NCBI GenBank assembly: GCA_025458465.1
Contig: JALOSK010000020.1
Span: 1-15,479 of the forward strand
Length of the DNA stretch: 15,479 nucleotides
Direction: 5' to 3'
DNA from: Sandarakinorhabdus sp.
GTDB lineage: Bacteria; Pseudomonadota; Alphaproteobacteria; Sphingomonadales; Sphingomonadaceae
The position numbers and the translations under genes were made by a program. Below are positions 1 to 7,207 of the stretch, one piece after another (within the stretch, counting starts at the first letter, position 1; each line of letters begins with the position of its first letter). The notes below the pieces were generated by a model. The model saw only the letters and a program-made list of their open reading frames with translations, ran no database searches and was not told where the DNA came from.

Positions 1-1979
1 CCATGATCGTCCGAACGCACGGCATAGGGGCGGAAATCATTGTCCTGATGCCCGTCGAACACGGCATAGAGCGTGCCCTCGCGGGTTGGCGACCAGGCCA
101 CCATGCCCACCCGCATCTGGGCCGGCACGCCGGGGAAGCTGGCCGATTTCTGCCAGGTGCGGCCATCATCGCGGCTCACCTGGATCAGGCCATCATCGGT
201 GCCCGCCGCCAGCAGGCCATTGCGCAGCGGCGATACCGACAGCGAATGGATATTGCCATAAAGCGCCGTGCTGGCGTGCAGATCGATCGCGTCGCTGGGC
301 TGCACCTTGCCCTGCAGGGGCAGCTTGTCGCGGCTCAGCTGGCGGGTGAGATCGGGGCTGATCTGTTCCCAGTTGTCGCCGCGATCCCGGCTGCGGAACA
401 CGACATTGGCGCCGAAATAGAGCGTCCTGGGATCGTGCGGGGAGATCACCAGCGGCGCGCTCCAGTTCCAGCGATAGGGCGGATGTTCACCCTGCTGCGG
501 CTGCCAGGGCTGGATGCGCTTCTGGGCCTGGCTCTTGCGGTTGGTGCGCACCAGACCGCCATATTGCGACTGGGAATAGATGATGTCCGGATCGGTTGGA
601 TCGGCCACCGCATAGAAGCCGTCACCACTGGACAGGAAGGTGAAATCCTCGTTGGCGATGCCGTCGTCGAACCGGGTGCCGATGGGGCCGCTCCATGATC
701 CGTTGTCCTGGGTGCCGCCATAGACGTGGTAGAACGGCTCCTGCATGTCGACGGCAACGGTGTAGAGCTGCATCAGCGGCAGGTTGGACTGCCATTCCCA
801 GCGCTTGCCTTCGTCCCGCGTGATATACACGCCGCCATCGTTGCCAACCATCATGTGGCTGGAATCCTTGGGATTGATCCACAGGGTGTGATTGTCCCCG
901 TGCACCTGCCCTTCAAGGATGTTGGCAAAGTTGCGGCCGCCATCATCGGAACGCAGCAGCGGGGTGACCGGCACATAGACACGATCGGCGTTCTGCGGAT
1001 CGCAGAAGACCTCGCCGTAATACCAGTGGCTCTGCACCGACGCATTGCGCCGTTCCCACGACATGCCGCCATCGCTTGACCGGAAGGTGCCGCCATCCGG
1101 CCCCACGGCCGTGGCATACATCACCGAAGGGTTGCTGGCGCAGAAGGTCACGCCCACCCGGCCAACCGGCGTGGTGGGGAAGCCGTTGCCAACCCGGGTC
1201 CAACTGTCGCCGCCATCGGTGCTGCGCCACAGGCCGCCTTCGGCACCGCCGCCCAGCATGCTCCACTGCCGCCGTTCGCGCTGGAAGGTGGCGGCATAGA
1301 GGATGTCGGGATTGTCCGGGTGCATCGCCACCTCGACAACGCCGGTGAACTTGCTGGGCCGCAGCAGGCGGGCCCAGGTCTTGCCGCCATCGCGGGTGCG
1401 ATAGAGGCCACGCTCCTCGTTCGGGCCCCACAGCGAGCCGAGCGCGGCAACATAGACGGTGTTGGGATCCTTGGGATGCACGAGGATGCGCCCGACATGG
1501 CGGCTTTCCTTCAGCCCCATGTGCTCCCACGTCTTGCCGCCATCGCGCGAACGGTAGACGCCATCGCCGAACTGCGAACTGCGGACATTGTTCTGTTCGC
1601 CGGTGCCGATCCAGATCGTGTCGGGATCATTGGGATCAAGCGTCACCGCACCCAGCGAGATGGTGCCTTCCTTCTCGAACACCGGCGCCCAGGTGGTGCC
1701 GCCGTTCACCGTCTTCCACAGCCCGCTCGACGCGCTGGCAGCATAGATGATGCGCTGGTCGGTGGGGTGGACGGCAAAGCGGGCGATGCGGCCGCTGGAC
1801 ATCGCCGTTCCCACTTCCCGCCACGACAGGGCGGCCAGATCCTGCGCGGTCAGCCCGTCCGGGGCGGCCGCCCAGCCTGCCGTCGCCAGCAGCAGCGCGG
1901 CGCCGGCCGTGGTGGCGCCAAGGCCAAGCCGCCGTGCAAAACGCAGCGGCGCCATCAGGCGGGTGACAGAAGCAGTCAT
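1..1979 (-). CDS. Exported BNR/Asp-box (sortilin/VPS10-like) beta-propeller protein, 3' end outside window
   Basis: 659 codons are visible; the C-terminus lies beyond the left edge. The ATG at 1979 is preceded by an AGGGAG ribosome-binding site about 10 nt upstream. Residues 1-39 look like a Sec signal peptide: basic start, hydrophobic run, then an AGWAAA cleavage region. The rest is a string of Asp-box repeats (S/T-x-D-G-G-x-T/S-W), clear near residues 92-97, 144-151, 195-202, 253-260 and 301-308 and continuing later, often followed by HPxDPxxxY strands. This is the pattern of bacterial sortilin/VPS10-like and WD40/YVTN/BNR proteins, often labelled 'glycosyl hydrolase'. Such beta-propellers can bind ligands or be enzymes, and I see nothing that settles this or proves sialidase activity. 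Location is inferred to be periplasm or cell surface. It lies 107 nt downstream of the TonB-dependent receptor gene, with a hairpin between, so co-transcription is possible but unproven. Confidence 0.88.
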   Translation of the reverse strand, partial: MTASVTRLMAPLRFARRLGLGATTAGAALLLATAGWAAAPDGLTAQDLAALSWREVGTAMSSGRIARFAVHPTDQRIIYAASASSGLWKTVNGGTTWAPVFEKEGTISLGAVTLDPNDPDTIWIGTGEQNNVRSSQFGDGVYRSRDGGKTWEHMGLKESRHVGRILVHPKDPNTVYVAALGSLWGPNEERGLYRTRDGGKTWARLLRPSKFTGVVEVAMHPDNPDILYAATFQRERRQWSMLGGGAEGGLWRSTDGGDSWTRVGNGFPTTPVGRVGVTFCASNPSVMYATAVGPDGGTFRSSDGGMSWERRNASVQSHWYYGEVFCDPQNADRVYVPVTPLLRSDDGGRNFANILEGQVHGDNHTLWINPKDSSHMMVGNDGGVYITRDEGKRWEWQSNLPLMQLYTVAVDMQEPFYHVYGGTQDNGSWSGPIGTRFDDGIANEDFTFLSSGDGFYAVADPTDPDIIYSQSQYGGLVRTNRKSQAQKRIQPWQPQQGEHPPYRWNWSAPLVISPHDPRTLYFGANVVFRSRDRGDNWEQISPDLTRQLSRDKLPLQGKVQPSDAIDLHASTALYGNIHSLSVSPLRNGLLAAGTDDGLIQVSRDDGRTWQKSASFPGVPAQMRVGMVAWSPTREGTLYAVFDGHQDNDFRPYAVRSDDH

Positions 1980-2036
1980 ATCGGCACATCTCCCTGAAAT
2001 TGGTGGCGACAGCACCGAACGCCTGCCGCCGTCGCG

Positions 2037-2071
2037 GGTCTGCGGCAATGGACGTGCCACTGCCGCAGACC
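2037..2071 (-). terminator. Strong hairpin between receptor and BNR genes (terminator or attenuator candidate)
   Basis: An 11-bp perfect inverted repeat (GGTCTGCGGCA at 2037-2047, TGCCGCAGACC at 2061-2071) closes a 13-nt loop that holds a further 3-bp TGG/CCA stem. It begins 15 nt after the receptor stop codon. No T-run follows on the minus strand, so it is not a classic intrinsic terminator. It could stabilise the receptor mRNA 3' end, or reduce read-through into the BNR gene. Confidence 0.5.
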
Positions 2072-2086
2072 GCAACCGCCGGACGA

Positions 2087-5000
2087 TCAGAAGCGGAAGT
2101 TGGCCCCCACGAAGATGAAGCGGCCAACCGCTTCATAGACGCCCGAGACCGTGTTGCCTTCCACGGTGAACGACGGCGACGGCCCGAATTGCGGCACTGT
2201 CGGCGGATCATTGTCAAGCAGGTTGCGCACGCCGGCCCGGATCTGCGCCTTGCTGGTGATGTTCCAGAAGGCGGTCAGATCGATGTAGCTTTCGGCGTTG
2301 AGCCGTGCGCCGGTCCAGTTCGCCCGCCCGGCGTCGGTCCAGGTCACCGGCACACCGGTGGTCGGGTTGATCGAGAAGATGCGATCCACCGCCGACTGGT
2401 AGCGCCAGTTCACCGCCAGATCGACGGTCCACGGCGTGCGCCAGGTGGTGGTGAGCGAGTGGCGATAGCGGAAGCGCGGCAATTCGCACTGCAGATCATA
2501 TTTGCCGACGCAGTTGGTGGTGATGGAACCGACCACCGGGTTGGTCTTGAAGGTGAACAGATAGGTGGCGGCATAGTTCCAGTTCAGCCGGCCCAGCTTG
2601 CCGATATCGTGGCCATAGCTGATCTGCGCATCGAGGCCCGACGTCGACAGGCCGGCGATGTTCTGGGTGCGTTGATCGACGAAGGACGGTTCGGCACCGC
2701 GGAAGGTGAGCGAGCCATCCGGGCCGCGGAAGATCAGGTTGCAGAACTGTGGCTCGCCGGTGTCGAGGCAGCGTTCGATGGTGAACACCGCCGGCACCGT
2801 GCCCACTGCGCCCTTCACGCGAATGTTGAAATAGTCCAGCGAGATCGACAGGTTGCTGATGAACGTCGGCTGGAACACCGCACCCAGCGTGACCGTGTCG
2901 GCCACTTCCGGCTGCAGATTGGGGTTGCCGCCGGTGCGGATGTTCACCTGCGCACCCGATGGCGGGATGGAGCCATAGAGCGCCGGCGTCACCCCGGTGC
3001 GGATGCACTGGTCAAGCGGCCGGGTTGGCGGGTTGCTGCCACCGGCAAAGCCGGCGCAGGGATCGGAGACGTTGGCCAGGCCGGTGTTGACCGGCAGGAA
3101 CAGCTCCAGGATGTTCGGCGCGCGGATGGCGCGCTGATACTGGCCCCGCAGGCGCAGTTCCTTCACCGGCGCCCAGCTGAGGCCCAGCGCATAGCTGACC
3201 GGCGAGAAATTGCCGCCCCGCTGCCCGGTGAGATTGTTGCGTGACTTGTATTCCGAACGCCGCACGGCGCCGGTGAACGCCAGCGAGTCGAAGAAGGGCT
3301 GGCCCTGCACCAGCGGGATCGAGGTTTCCGCGAAGATTTCGGTGACTTCGGTCTGGCCGTCACCGGGCAGCAGCGCGCCGGCACCGGCCAGCAGCTGGCC
3401 CGATGATGCCGTGGCATCCGGGCGGGTGACCAGCCGTTCCTTGCGATATTCGGCGCCGATCAGCAGCGAGATGCCATCTTCGGCCCACGGGCTGGCAATG
3501 CCGAACGCACCCAGATCGGATTGCAGCGTGCCGCCGAACACCGTCTGGCTGGTTTGGCCGCGGGTGAGCGTGGGCGTGTCGAGATAGGCAGCCAGGCGCG
3601 GATCGTTGGTGCCGTTGGGGTTGTAGTTGGTGATGAACGGCACGCAGTTGCGATCGGTGCCCTGCACCGCCACACGGCACGCCGGCTGGCCGGTGGCCGG
3701 ATCAGTGACGATGTCGAGCGCGTTCAGCAGCGGCGTGCGGGTGACATTGTTGGTCTGCACGCGATCGAGGCTGGTTTGGGCCCACTGGCCATAGACATCG
3801 AACTTCACATTGTCGACGATGTCGCCCTTCACGCCATAGACGGTGCGGAAGTTGGTGAGCGTGCGATCATCGGTGCGCGGGCCACCTTCCACGAAGCGGC
3901 GCTGCACCTGGGCCTGCACATAACGGTCACCATCCGGGTCGCGCGGCCACGGACCGGTCAGCGAATCGCTGCCGCAGAACAGCTGGCGCTGCTGCGTGGT
4001 GAGCACCGGGTTGTCGCAGTTCAGCCGGTTGATTTCCGAACCGAAGCCGCCCGACGGCGCGATGATCTGCGGCGATTGCGACTTGGTGAAGCCGAACTCG
4101 GCATAGGCTTCGATGCTGTCGGTGAGATTGTAATAGCCGCTGAAGCCGGCATTGATGCGCGTCACCTGGCGGCGCAGCGGGTTGAAGGGGTTGAAGTTGA
4201 AGGTGTTGGCACCATCGCGCAGAGTGCCGTCCGGCTGCAGCGCGAAGCTGCCCGACGTGCGCGGGTTGCCATTGGCATCAAGCAGGATGCTGCCATCGGG
4301 ATTGCGCAGCGGCACGGCGGTGGTGCTGCCCGGCGCAAACACCGGGTTCAGCACGAAGTTGGTGGGGAACGGCCCGGTGGTGGCGCCGATGCAGGTGGCA
4401 TCGCTGTTGGCGAACAGGCCGAGCGCGCACTGCGAGAAGTCACGCTCCGACTGGTTGAGGCCATCATTGCGCAGATAGCGGACATAACCGGTGACATTGC
4501 CGCGGCCGCCTTCAAGGGAGGCGCCGAACACGGCAGAGACATCAACCGTGGGGTTGCCGGTGTCGCTGCCGGTTCGCGGCGTGATGCCTGCCGCCACCAG
4601 CCGGCGCTGGGCATCGGGGCTGTTGTTGTTGGACTGGTTGAAGCCGAACAGCCCGTCGATCTCGAAACCGACGAAGTCGCGCTTCATGATGAAGTTGGCC
4701 ACGCCGGCAACGGCATCGGAGCCATAGACGGCCGAAGCACCGCCGGTGACGACTTCCACGCGCTGGATGAGCTGGGCCGGGATCAGGTTGATGTCCGATG
4801 GATAGCCGCCGGGTGTCGGTGAACCGGGCGGCAGGCGCTTGCCATTGACCAGCACCAGCGTGCGGATCGAGCCAAGGCCGCGCAGATCGAGCGTGGAGGT
4901 GCCGTTGGCGCCGTTGGCAAAGCTGGTGTCCTGCGCGCGGGTGAAGGCCGGCAGCGTGTTCAGCAGGTCGATGGTGTCCACCGCGCCGATGACATCGAAC

Positions 5001-5230
5001 GCCTGTTCGGTGACCGTCTGCACCGGGCTGGACGAGGTGACATTCTTGGAAGTGAGGCGCGTGCCGGTGACGACAATGGTTTCGGTGTCCTCGGCCCTGT
5101 CAACCGCCGCCTCGGCCCGCGGGCCGGCCGCTTGCGCCTGCTGCGCGAAGGCCGTGCCGGTGGCAAGCGCCGCCACGGCCGACATGATCGTTGAGGACAT
5201 CAGGAATCGACGTGCTGTAGCTCCCCGCAT
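2087..5230 (-). CDS. TonB-dependent outer-membrane receptor
   Basis: This 1,047-residue protein is a ligand-gated outer-membrane beta-barrel that imports a substrate using TonB energy. I chose the ATG at 5230 because GGGGAG (5238-5243) lies 7 nt upstream and because a signal peptide follows directly (hydrophobic core at about residues 9-29, then AFAQQAQA); the open frame runs further upstream but without support. A TonB-box-like ETIVVTG is at 50-56. The plug domain spans about 66-181, with RGLGSIRTLVLVNGKR and VVTGGASAVYGSDAVAGVANF. The long barrel ends in a terminal Phe (GANFRF), as expected for BamA-inserted proteins. Several Cys pairs in loop-like regions could form extracellular disulfides. 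No N-terminal secretin/TonB signalling domain is seen, so a FecIR-type sigma/anti-sigma system is unlikely; control is more likely through the upstream palindrome. The substrate cannot be read from sequence; linkage to the ABC operon is through the shared motif. Confidence 0.95.
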   Translation of the reverse strand: MRGATARRFLMSSTIMSAVAALATGTAFAQQAQAAGPRAEAAVDRAEDTETIVVTGTRLTSKNVTSSSPVQTVTEQAFDVIGAVDTIDLLNTLPAFTRAQDTSFANGANGTSTLDLRGLGSIRTLVLVNGKRLPPGSPTPGGYPSDINLIPAQLIQRVEVVTGGASAVYGSDAVAGVANFIMKRDFVGFEIDGLFGFNQSNNNSPDAQRRLVAAGITPRTGSDTGNPTVDVSAVFGASLEGGRGNVTGYVRYLRNDGLNQSERDFSQCALGLFANSDATCIGATTGPFPTNFVLNPVFAPGSTTAVPLRNPDGSILLDANGNPRTSGSFALQPDGTLRDGANTFNFNPFNPLRRQVTRINAGFSGYYNLTDSIEAYAEFGFTKSQSPQIIAPSGGFGSEINRLNCDNPVLTTQQRQLFCGSDSLTGPWPRDPDGDRYVQAQVQRRFVEGGPRTDDRTLTNFRTVYGVKGDIVDNVKFDVYGQWAQTSLDRVQTNNVTRTPLLNALDIVTDPATGQPACRVAVQGTDRNCVPFITNYNPNGTNDPRLAAYLDTPTLTRGQTSQTVFGGTLQSDLGAFGIASPWAEDGISLLIGAEYRKERLVTRPDATASSGQLLAGAGALLPGDGQTEVTEIFAETSIPLVQGQPFFDSLAFTGAVRRSEYKSRNNLTGQRGGNFSPVSYALGLSWAPVKELRLRGQYQRAIRAPNILELFLPVNTGLANVSDPCAGFAGGSNPPTRPLDQCIRTGVTPALYGSIPPSGAQVNIRTGGNPNLQPEVADTVTLGAVFQPTFISNLSISLDYFNIRVKGAVGTVPAVFTIERCLDTGEPQFCNLIFRGPDGSLTFRGAEPSFVDQRTQNIAGLSTSGLDAQISYGHDIGKLGRLNWNYAATYLFTFKTNPVVGSITTNCVGKYDLQCELPRFRYRHSLTTTWRTPWTVDLAVNWRYQSAVDRIFSINPTTGVPVTWTDAGRANWTGARLNAESYIDLTAFWNITSKAQIRAGVRNLLDNDPPTVPQFGPSPSFTVEGNTVSGVYEAVGRFIFVGANFRF

Positions 5231-5237
5231 CTGTTCA

Positions 5238-5243
5238 CTCCCC
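5238..5243 (-). promoter_or_regulatory. Ribosome-binding site fixing the receptor start
   Basis: GGGGAG on the minus strand, 7 nt before the ATG at 5230. It supports this start over an in-frame alternative GTG 34 codons upstream, which would put non-signal sequence ahead of the signal peptide. Confidence 0.7.
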
Positions 5244-5335
5244 GCTTTGGCAGCCGGTGTCCGCCGGCGTACCCTGAAAGACCCGCTACGGCGCAATGTG
5301 CGCAGACCAGAAACGCTATCCCCTTTGCGCACCGG

Positions 5336-5352
5336 TGTTCGCCATGTGAACG
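5336..5352 (-). promoter_or_regulatory. Operator-like palindrome A upstream of the receptor gene
   Basis: TGTTCGC-CAT-GTGAACG: 7-bp arms around a 3-bp centre, with two mismatches to the perfect copy at 13926-13942. It ends 105 nt before the receptor ATG. The arms resemble the GTTCG-N5-CGAAC type bound by some IclR-family regulators such as PcaR/PcaU; this assignment is by resemblance only. Confidence 0.6.
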
Positions 5353-5372
5353 CGAAATTCCGGGTGTGTCAA
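5344..5372 (-). promoter_or_regulatory. Candidate sigma-70-type promoter of the receptor gene
   Basis: TTGACA at 5372-5367 matches the -35 consensus exactly. After a 17-nt spacer, TCACAT (5349-5344) sits at the -10 position, matching TATAAT at only three of six places. The -10 lies inside palindrome A, so a bound regulator would block RNA polymerase. The start point would be near 5337, giving a leader of about 105 nt. This is a pattern-based guess. Confidence 0.4.
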
Positions 5373-5649
5373 GGGTGTGACGGGGCGTGCACAGGGCAGG
5401 GACTTCGACACATGAAACAGGCCGAGGCGTGACGAACAAACGCATCACCTAAATAAATGTTATTTTAGCATTTTCTGGAATTTTGATGGAACAAGTCGGA
5501 GATGACTGCTGGCTGGATTGCCGGCTGGCCGACGCCCCGAAATGCGCCGCGACGATCCATGCTGTCTGGCGTGCAATCCGTGCGTAGAGCGCACGCGCTG
5601 CCGACATGCAGTCGAAAGATGAGTCGATCCTGTTCCCGGCGCCGCACCC

Positions 5650-5666
5650 TGTTCGCAAAGCGAACG
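5650..5666. promoter_or_regulatory. Operator-like palindrome B
   Basis: TGTTCGC-AAA-GCGAACG matches TGTTCGC-N3-GCGAACA except at the last base. It begins 12 nt after the SDR stop codon and is centred 314 bp from palindrome A, close to a whole number of helical turns. It may be a distal operator for the receptor gene. It could also fold as a 6-bp hairpin with a 3-nt loop at the end of the operon transcript, but no T-tract follows. Confidence 0.5.
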
Positions 5667-5678
5667 CAGCCGGCACCG

Positions 5679-6416
5679 TCAGATCAGCGTTTCCAGCCTG
5701 GTGTTCATCACCAGTTCCGCCACCGATGAACTGTTGGGCAGGCGCAGCAGGAAGGCCACCGTTTCGGCAATCGTGTCGGGTGCGATACGGTCCTGGCGCG
5801 GGGTCACACCGGGAATGCCGGCGATCAGATCGGTATCGACCGCCCCGGGGCACAGGGCCGTGGCGCGCACGCCCTGCTCCCAACCGGCAAAGCGCGCCGC
5901 CTGGGTGAGCGCCATGACGGCATGCTTGCTCATCGTGTAGGCGACCGAGACGCCGGGACGGTAGCGCTTGCCGTCGGTGGAGGCGATGTTGATGATGCGG
6001 CCGTTGCCGGCCTGTGCCAGGTGCGGCAGCGCATGGCGGATCAACCGGAACGGCGCCTTCACGTTCACCGCCCACACGGTATCCAGCACCGCCTCGTCGC
6101 CGCTGCTGAAATCGAGCTGCGCCAGGATGCCGGCATTGTTCACCAGCCCATCGATCCGGCCGAAGCGGTCGGCAGTGGCCGCCACCCAGGCGGCGGCGGT
6201 TTCCGGCGCCAGCGCATCGAAGGGGTGCACAAGGGTGGCATCGGGCGCGAAGCCGCGGGCATCGAACCGGGCGACATCACGCACGCCCAGCGACAGCCGA
6301 TACCCCTCGCCGGCCAGCCGCAGCGCAATGGCGCGACCGATCCCGCGCGAGGCGCCAGAGATCATCACCACCCGTTCGCCGGGTTCCAGCATCTGTGCAG
6401 GCCTGGCCGCGTCCAT
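5679..6416 (-). CDS. Short-chain dehydrogenase/reductase with intact active site
   Basis: This 245-residue protein is a classical SDR, a cytoplasmic NAD(P)(H)-dependent oxidoreductase of alcohols or ketones. Visible landmarks are the Rossmann glycine motif GASRGIG (21-27), NNAG (93-96), Ser146 and Tyr160-x3-Lys164, so the catalytic Ser-Tyr-Lys set is complete. Asn118 (in WAVNVK) is the expected fourth catalytic residue. No acidic residue is seen at the end of strand 2 (GVRD), which hints at NADP use but weakly. The ATG at 6416 lies 3 nt after the stop of the upstream SDR; the in-frame ATG at residue 9 is also possible. It is the last gene of the ABC-transporter operon. The substrate is unknown; oxidation or reduction of a sugar-like or hydroxy-acid intermediate would fit the context. 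Confidence 0.92.
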   Translation of the reverse strand: MDAARPAQMLEPGERVVMISGASRGIGRAIALRLAGEGYRLSLGVRDVARFDARGFAPDATLVHPFDALAPETAAAWVAATADRFGRIDGLVNNAGILAQLDFSSGDEAVLDTVWAVNVKAPFRLIRHALPHLAQAGNGRIINIASTDGKRYRPGVSVAYTMSKHAVMALTQAARFAGWEQGVRATALCPGAVDTDLIAGIPGVTPRQDRIAPDTIAETVAFLLRLPNSSSVAELVMNTRLETLI

Positions 6417-6419
6417 GGC

Positions 6420-7202
6420 CTAGAACAGCCCCTGGTAGACACCACCGTCGATGACGATGTTCTGCCCGGTCATGTATCCCATCTGGGCGCTGCACAGGAA
6501 GGCGATCAGGTCCCCGCATTCGGCCGGATCGGCAAAGCGCCCGGCCGGCGTCATCTTCAGGCGATCCTCCACGATGGCTTCATAGGTGGTGTTGCCGCGC
6601 GCGGCGTGGCCGTGCAGGTTGGTGCGCAGCGCATCGGTGTCGAAGAAGCCCGGCAGCACGCTGTTGATCACCACATTGTCCTTCACAAGCTCCCGCACCA
6701 TCGATGCGATGGCGCCCGCCAGCCCGACCCGGGCCGCGTGGCTGTGGGCGAAATTCACCTGCGGGAACTTGATGTTGCTCACCGAGATATTGACCACCCG
6801 GCCGAAACGGCGGCTGGCCATGCCCGGCACGACGGCGCGGATCAGATCGAGCGGACCATAGAAGTGCGCTTCCATCCAGAAGTCCCAGTCCGCCCTCGAC
6901 ATGGTGCGGAAATTGTCCGGCGTCTGCCGCACACCGGGATTGCAGACGAGAATGTCGGGATCGGGGCAGGCGGCCAGCAGGTCGCGCCGGGCATCCGGCA
7001 GACTGAGATCGGCGGCGAAGATGTCCACCTGCACGCCGGTCTCGTCGGCCAGCGCGGTGGCCGCCGCGCGCAGCTGGTCCTCGCTGCGGGCCACCAGCAT
7101 GAGGTTGACGCCCTCGCGGGCCAGGGCAAGGGCCGCGGCATGGCCCAGGCCCTTGCTGCCGCCGCAGATCAGGGCGCGGCGTCCCGAAACTCCCAGTTGC
7201 AT
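6420..7202 (-). CDS. Atypical SDR-fold protein lacking the usual catalytic Tyr/Lys
   Basis: This 260-residue protein belongs to the SDR superfamily: glycine motif GGSKGLG (14-20), a central VNIS strand (137-140), and a C-terminal GYMTGQNIVIDGG typical of classical SDRs. NNAG is replaced by CNPG (87-90). The position that normally reads Y-x3-K reads F151-A-H-S-H155, with the conserved A-A-x-V-G-L following. As far as I recall, a subset of proteins labelled '3-oxoacyl-ACP reductase' has a similar replacement with a conserved LLPGxFDT segment, also seen here (VLPGFFDTD). It may be non-catalytic, use another acid/base, or partner the neighbouring SDR. The ATG at 7202 is chosen over a TTG at 7211 because the GGGGGG ribosome-binding site is 10 nt from the ATG but almost touches the TTG. 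It starts 5 nt after the decarboxylase stop codon. Confidence 0.88.
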   Translation of the reverse strand: MQLGVSGRRALICGGSKGLGHAAALALAREGVNLMLVARSEDQLRAAATALADETGVQVDIFAADLSLPDARRDLLAACPDPDILVCNPGVRQTPDNFRTMSRADWDFWMEAHFYGPLDLIRAVVPGMASRRFGRVVNISVSNIKFPQVNFAHSHAARVGLAGAIASMVRELVKDNVVINSVLPGFFDTDALRTNLHGHAARGNTTYEAIVEDRLKMTPAGRFADPAECGDLIAFLCSAQMGYMTGQNIVIDGGVYQGLF

Positions 7203-7207
7203 GGCGG

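Larger units (their letters stand above)
5231..5678. other. 448-bp intergenic region upstream of the receptor gene
   Basis: No ORF here has a convincing start, family signature or codon pattern; the short frames are shadows. It holds two copies of the GTTCGC-type palindrome (5336-5352 and 5650-5666), a consensus TTGACA hexamer on the minus strand (5367-5372) and an AT-rich patch at about 5449-5486 that contrasts with the GC-rich surroundings. The part nearest the receptor gene (5231-5335) is probably its 5' untranslated leader. Confidence 0.6.

Noticed and set aside
1371..1560. Repeated short DNA strings (such as cttgccgccatcgcg) as a nucleotide repeat element
   Set aside because: They are the codons of the Asp-box protein repeats in the BNR gene, not an independent repeat.
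3521..4822. 433-codon plus-strand frame inside the receptor gene
   Set aside because: It is the complement of beta-barrel coding sequence, rich in Ala, Glu, Gly and Ile without recognisable domains.
5502..5535. Short GGCTGG/CCGGCTGGC repeats as a terminator for the SDR operon
   Set aside because: The stems are weak, overlapping and not followed by a T-tract on the minus strand.
5449..6075. 208-codon minus-strand frame running from the SDR into the intergenic region
   Set aside because: Its first half is the SDR gene read in the wrong frame and its second half lacks any family signal or ribosome-binding site.
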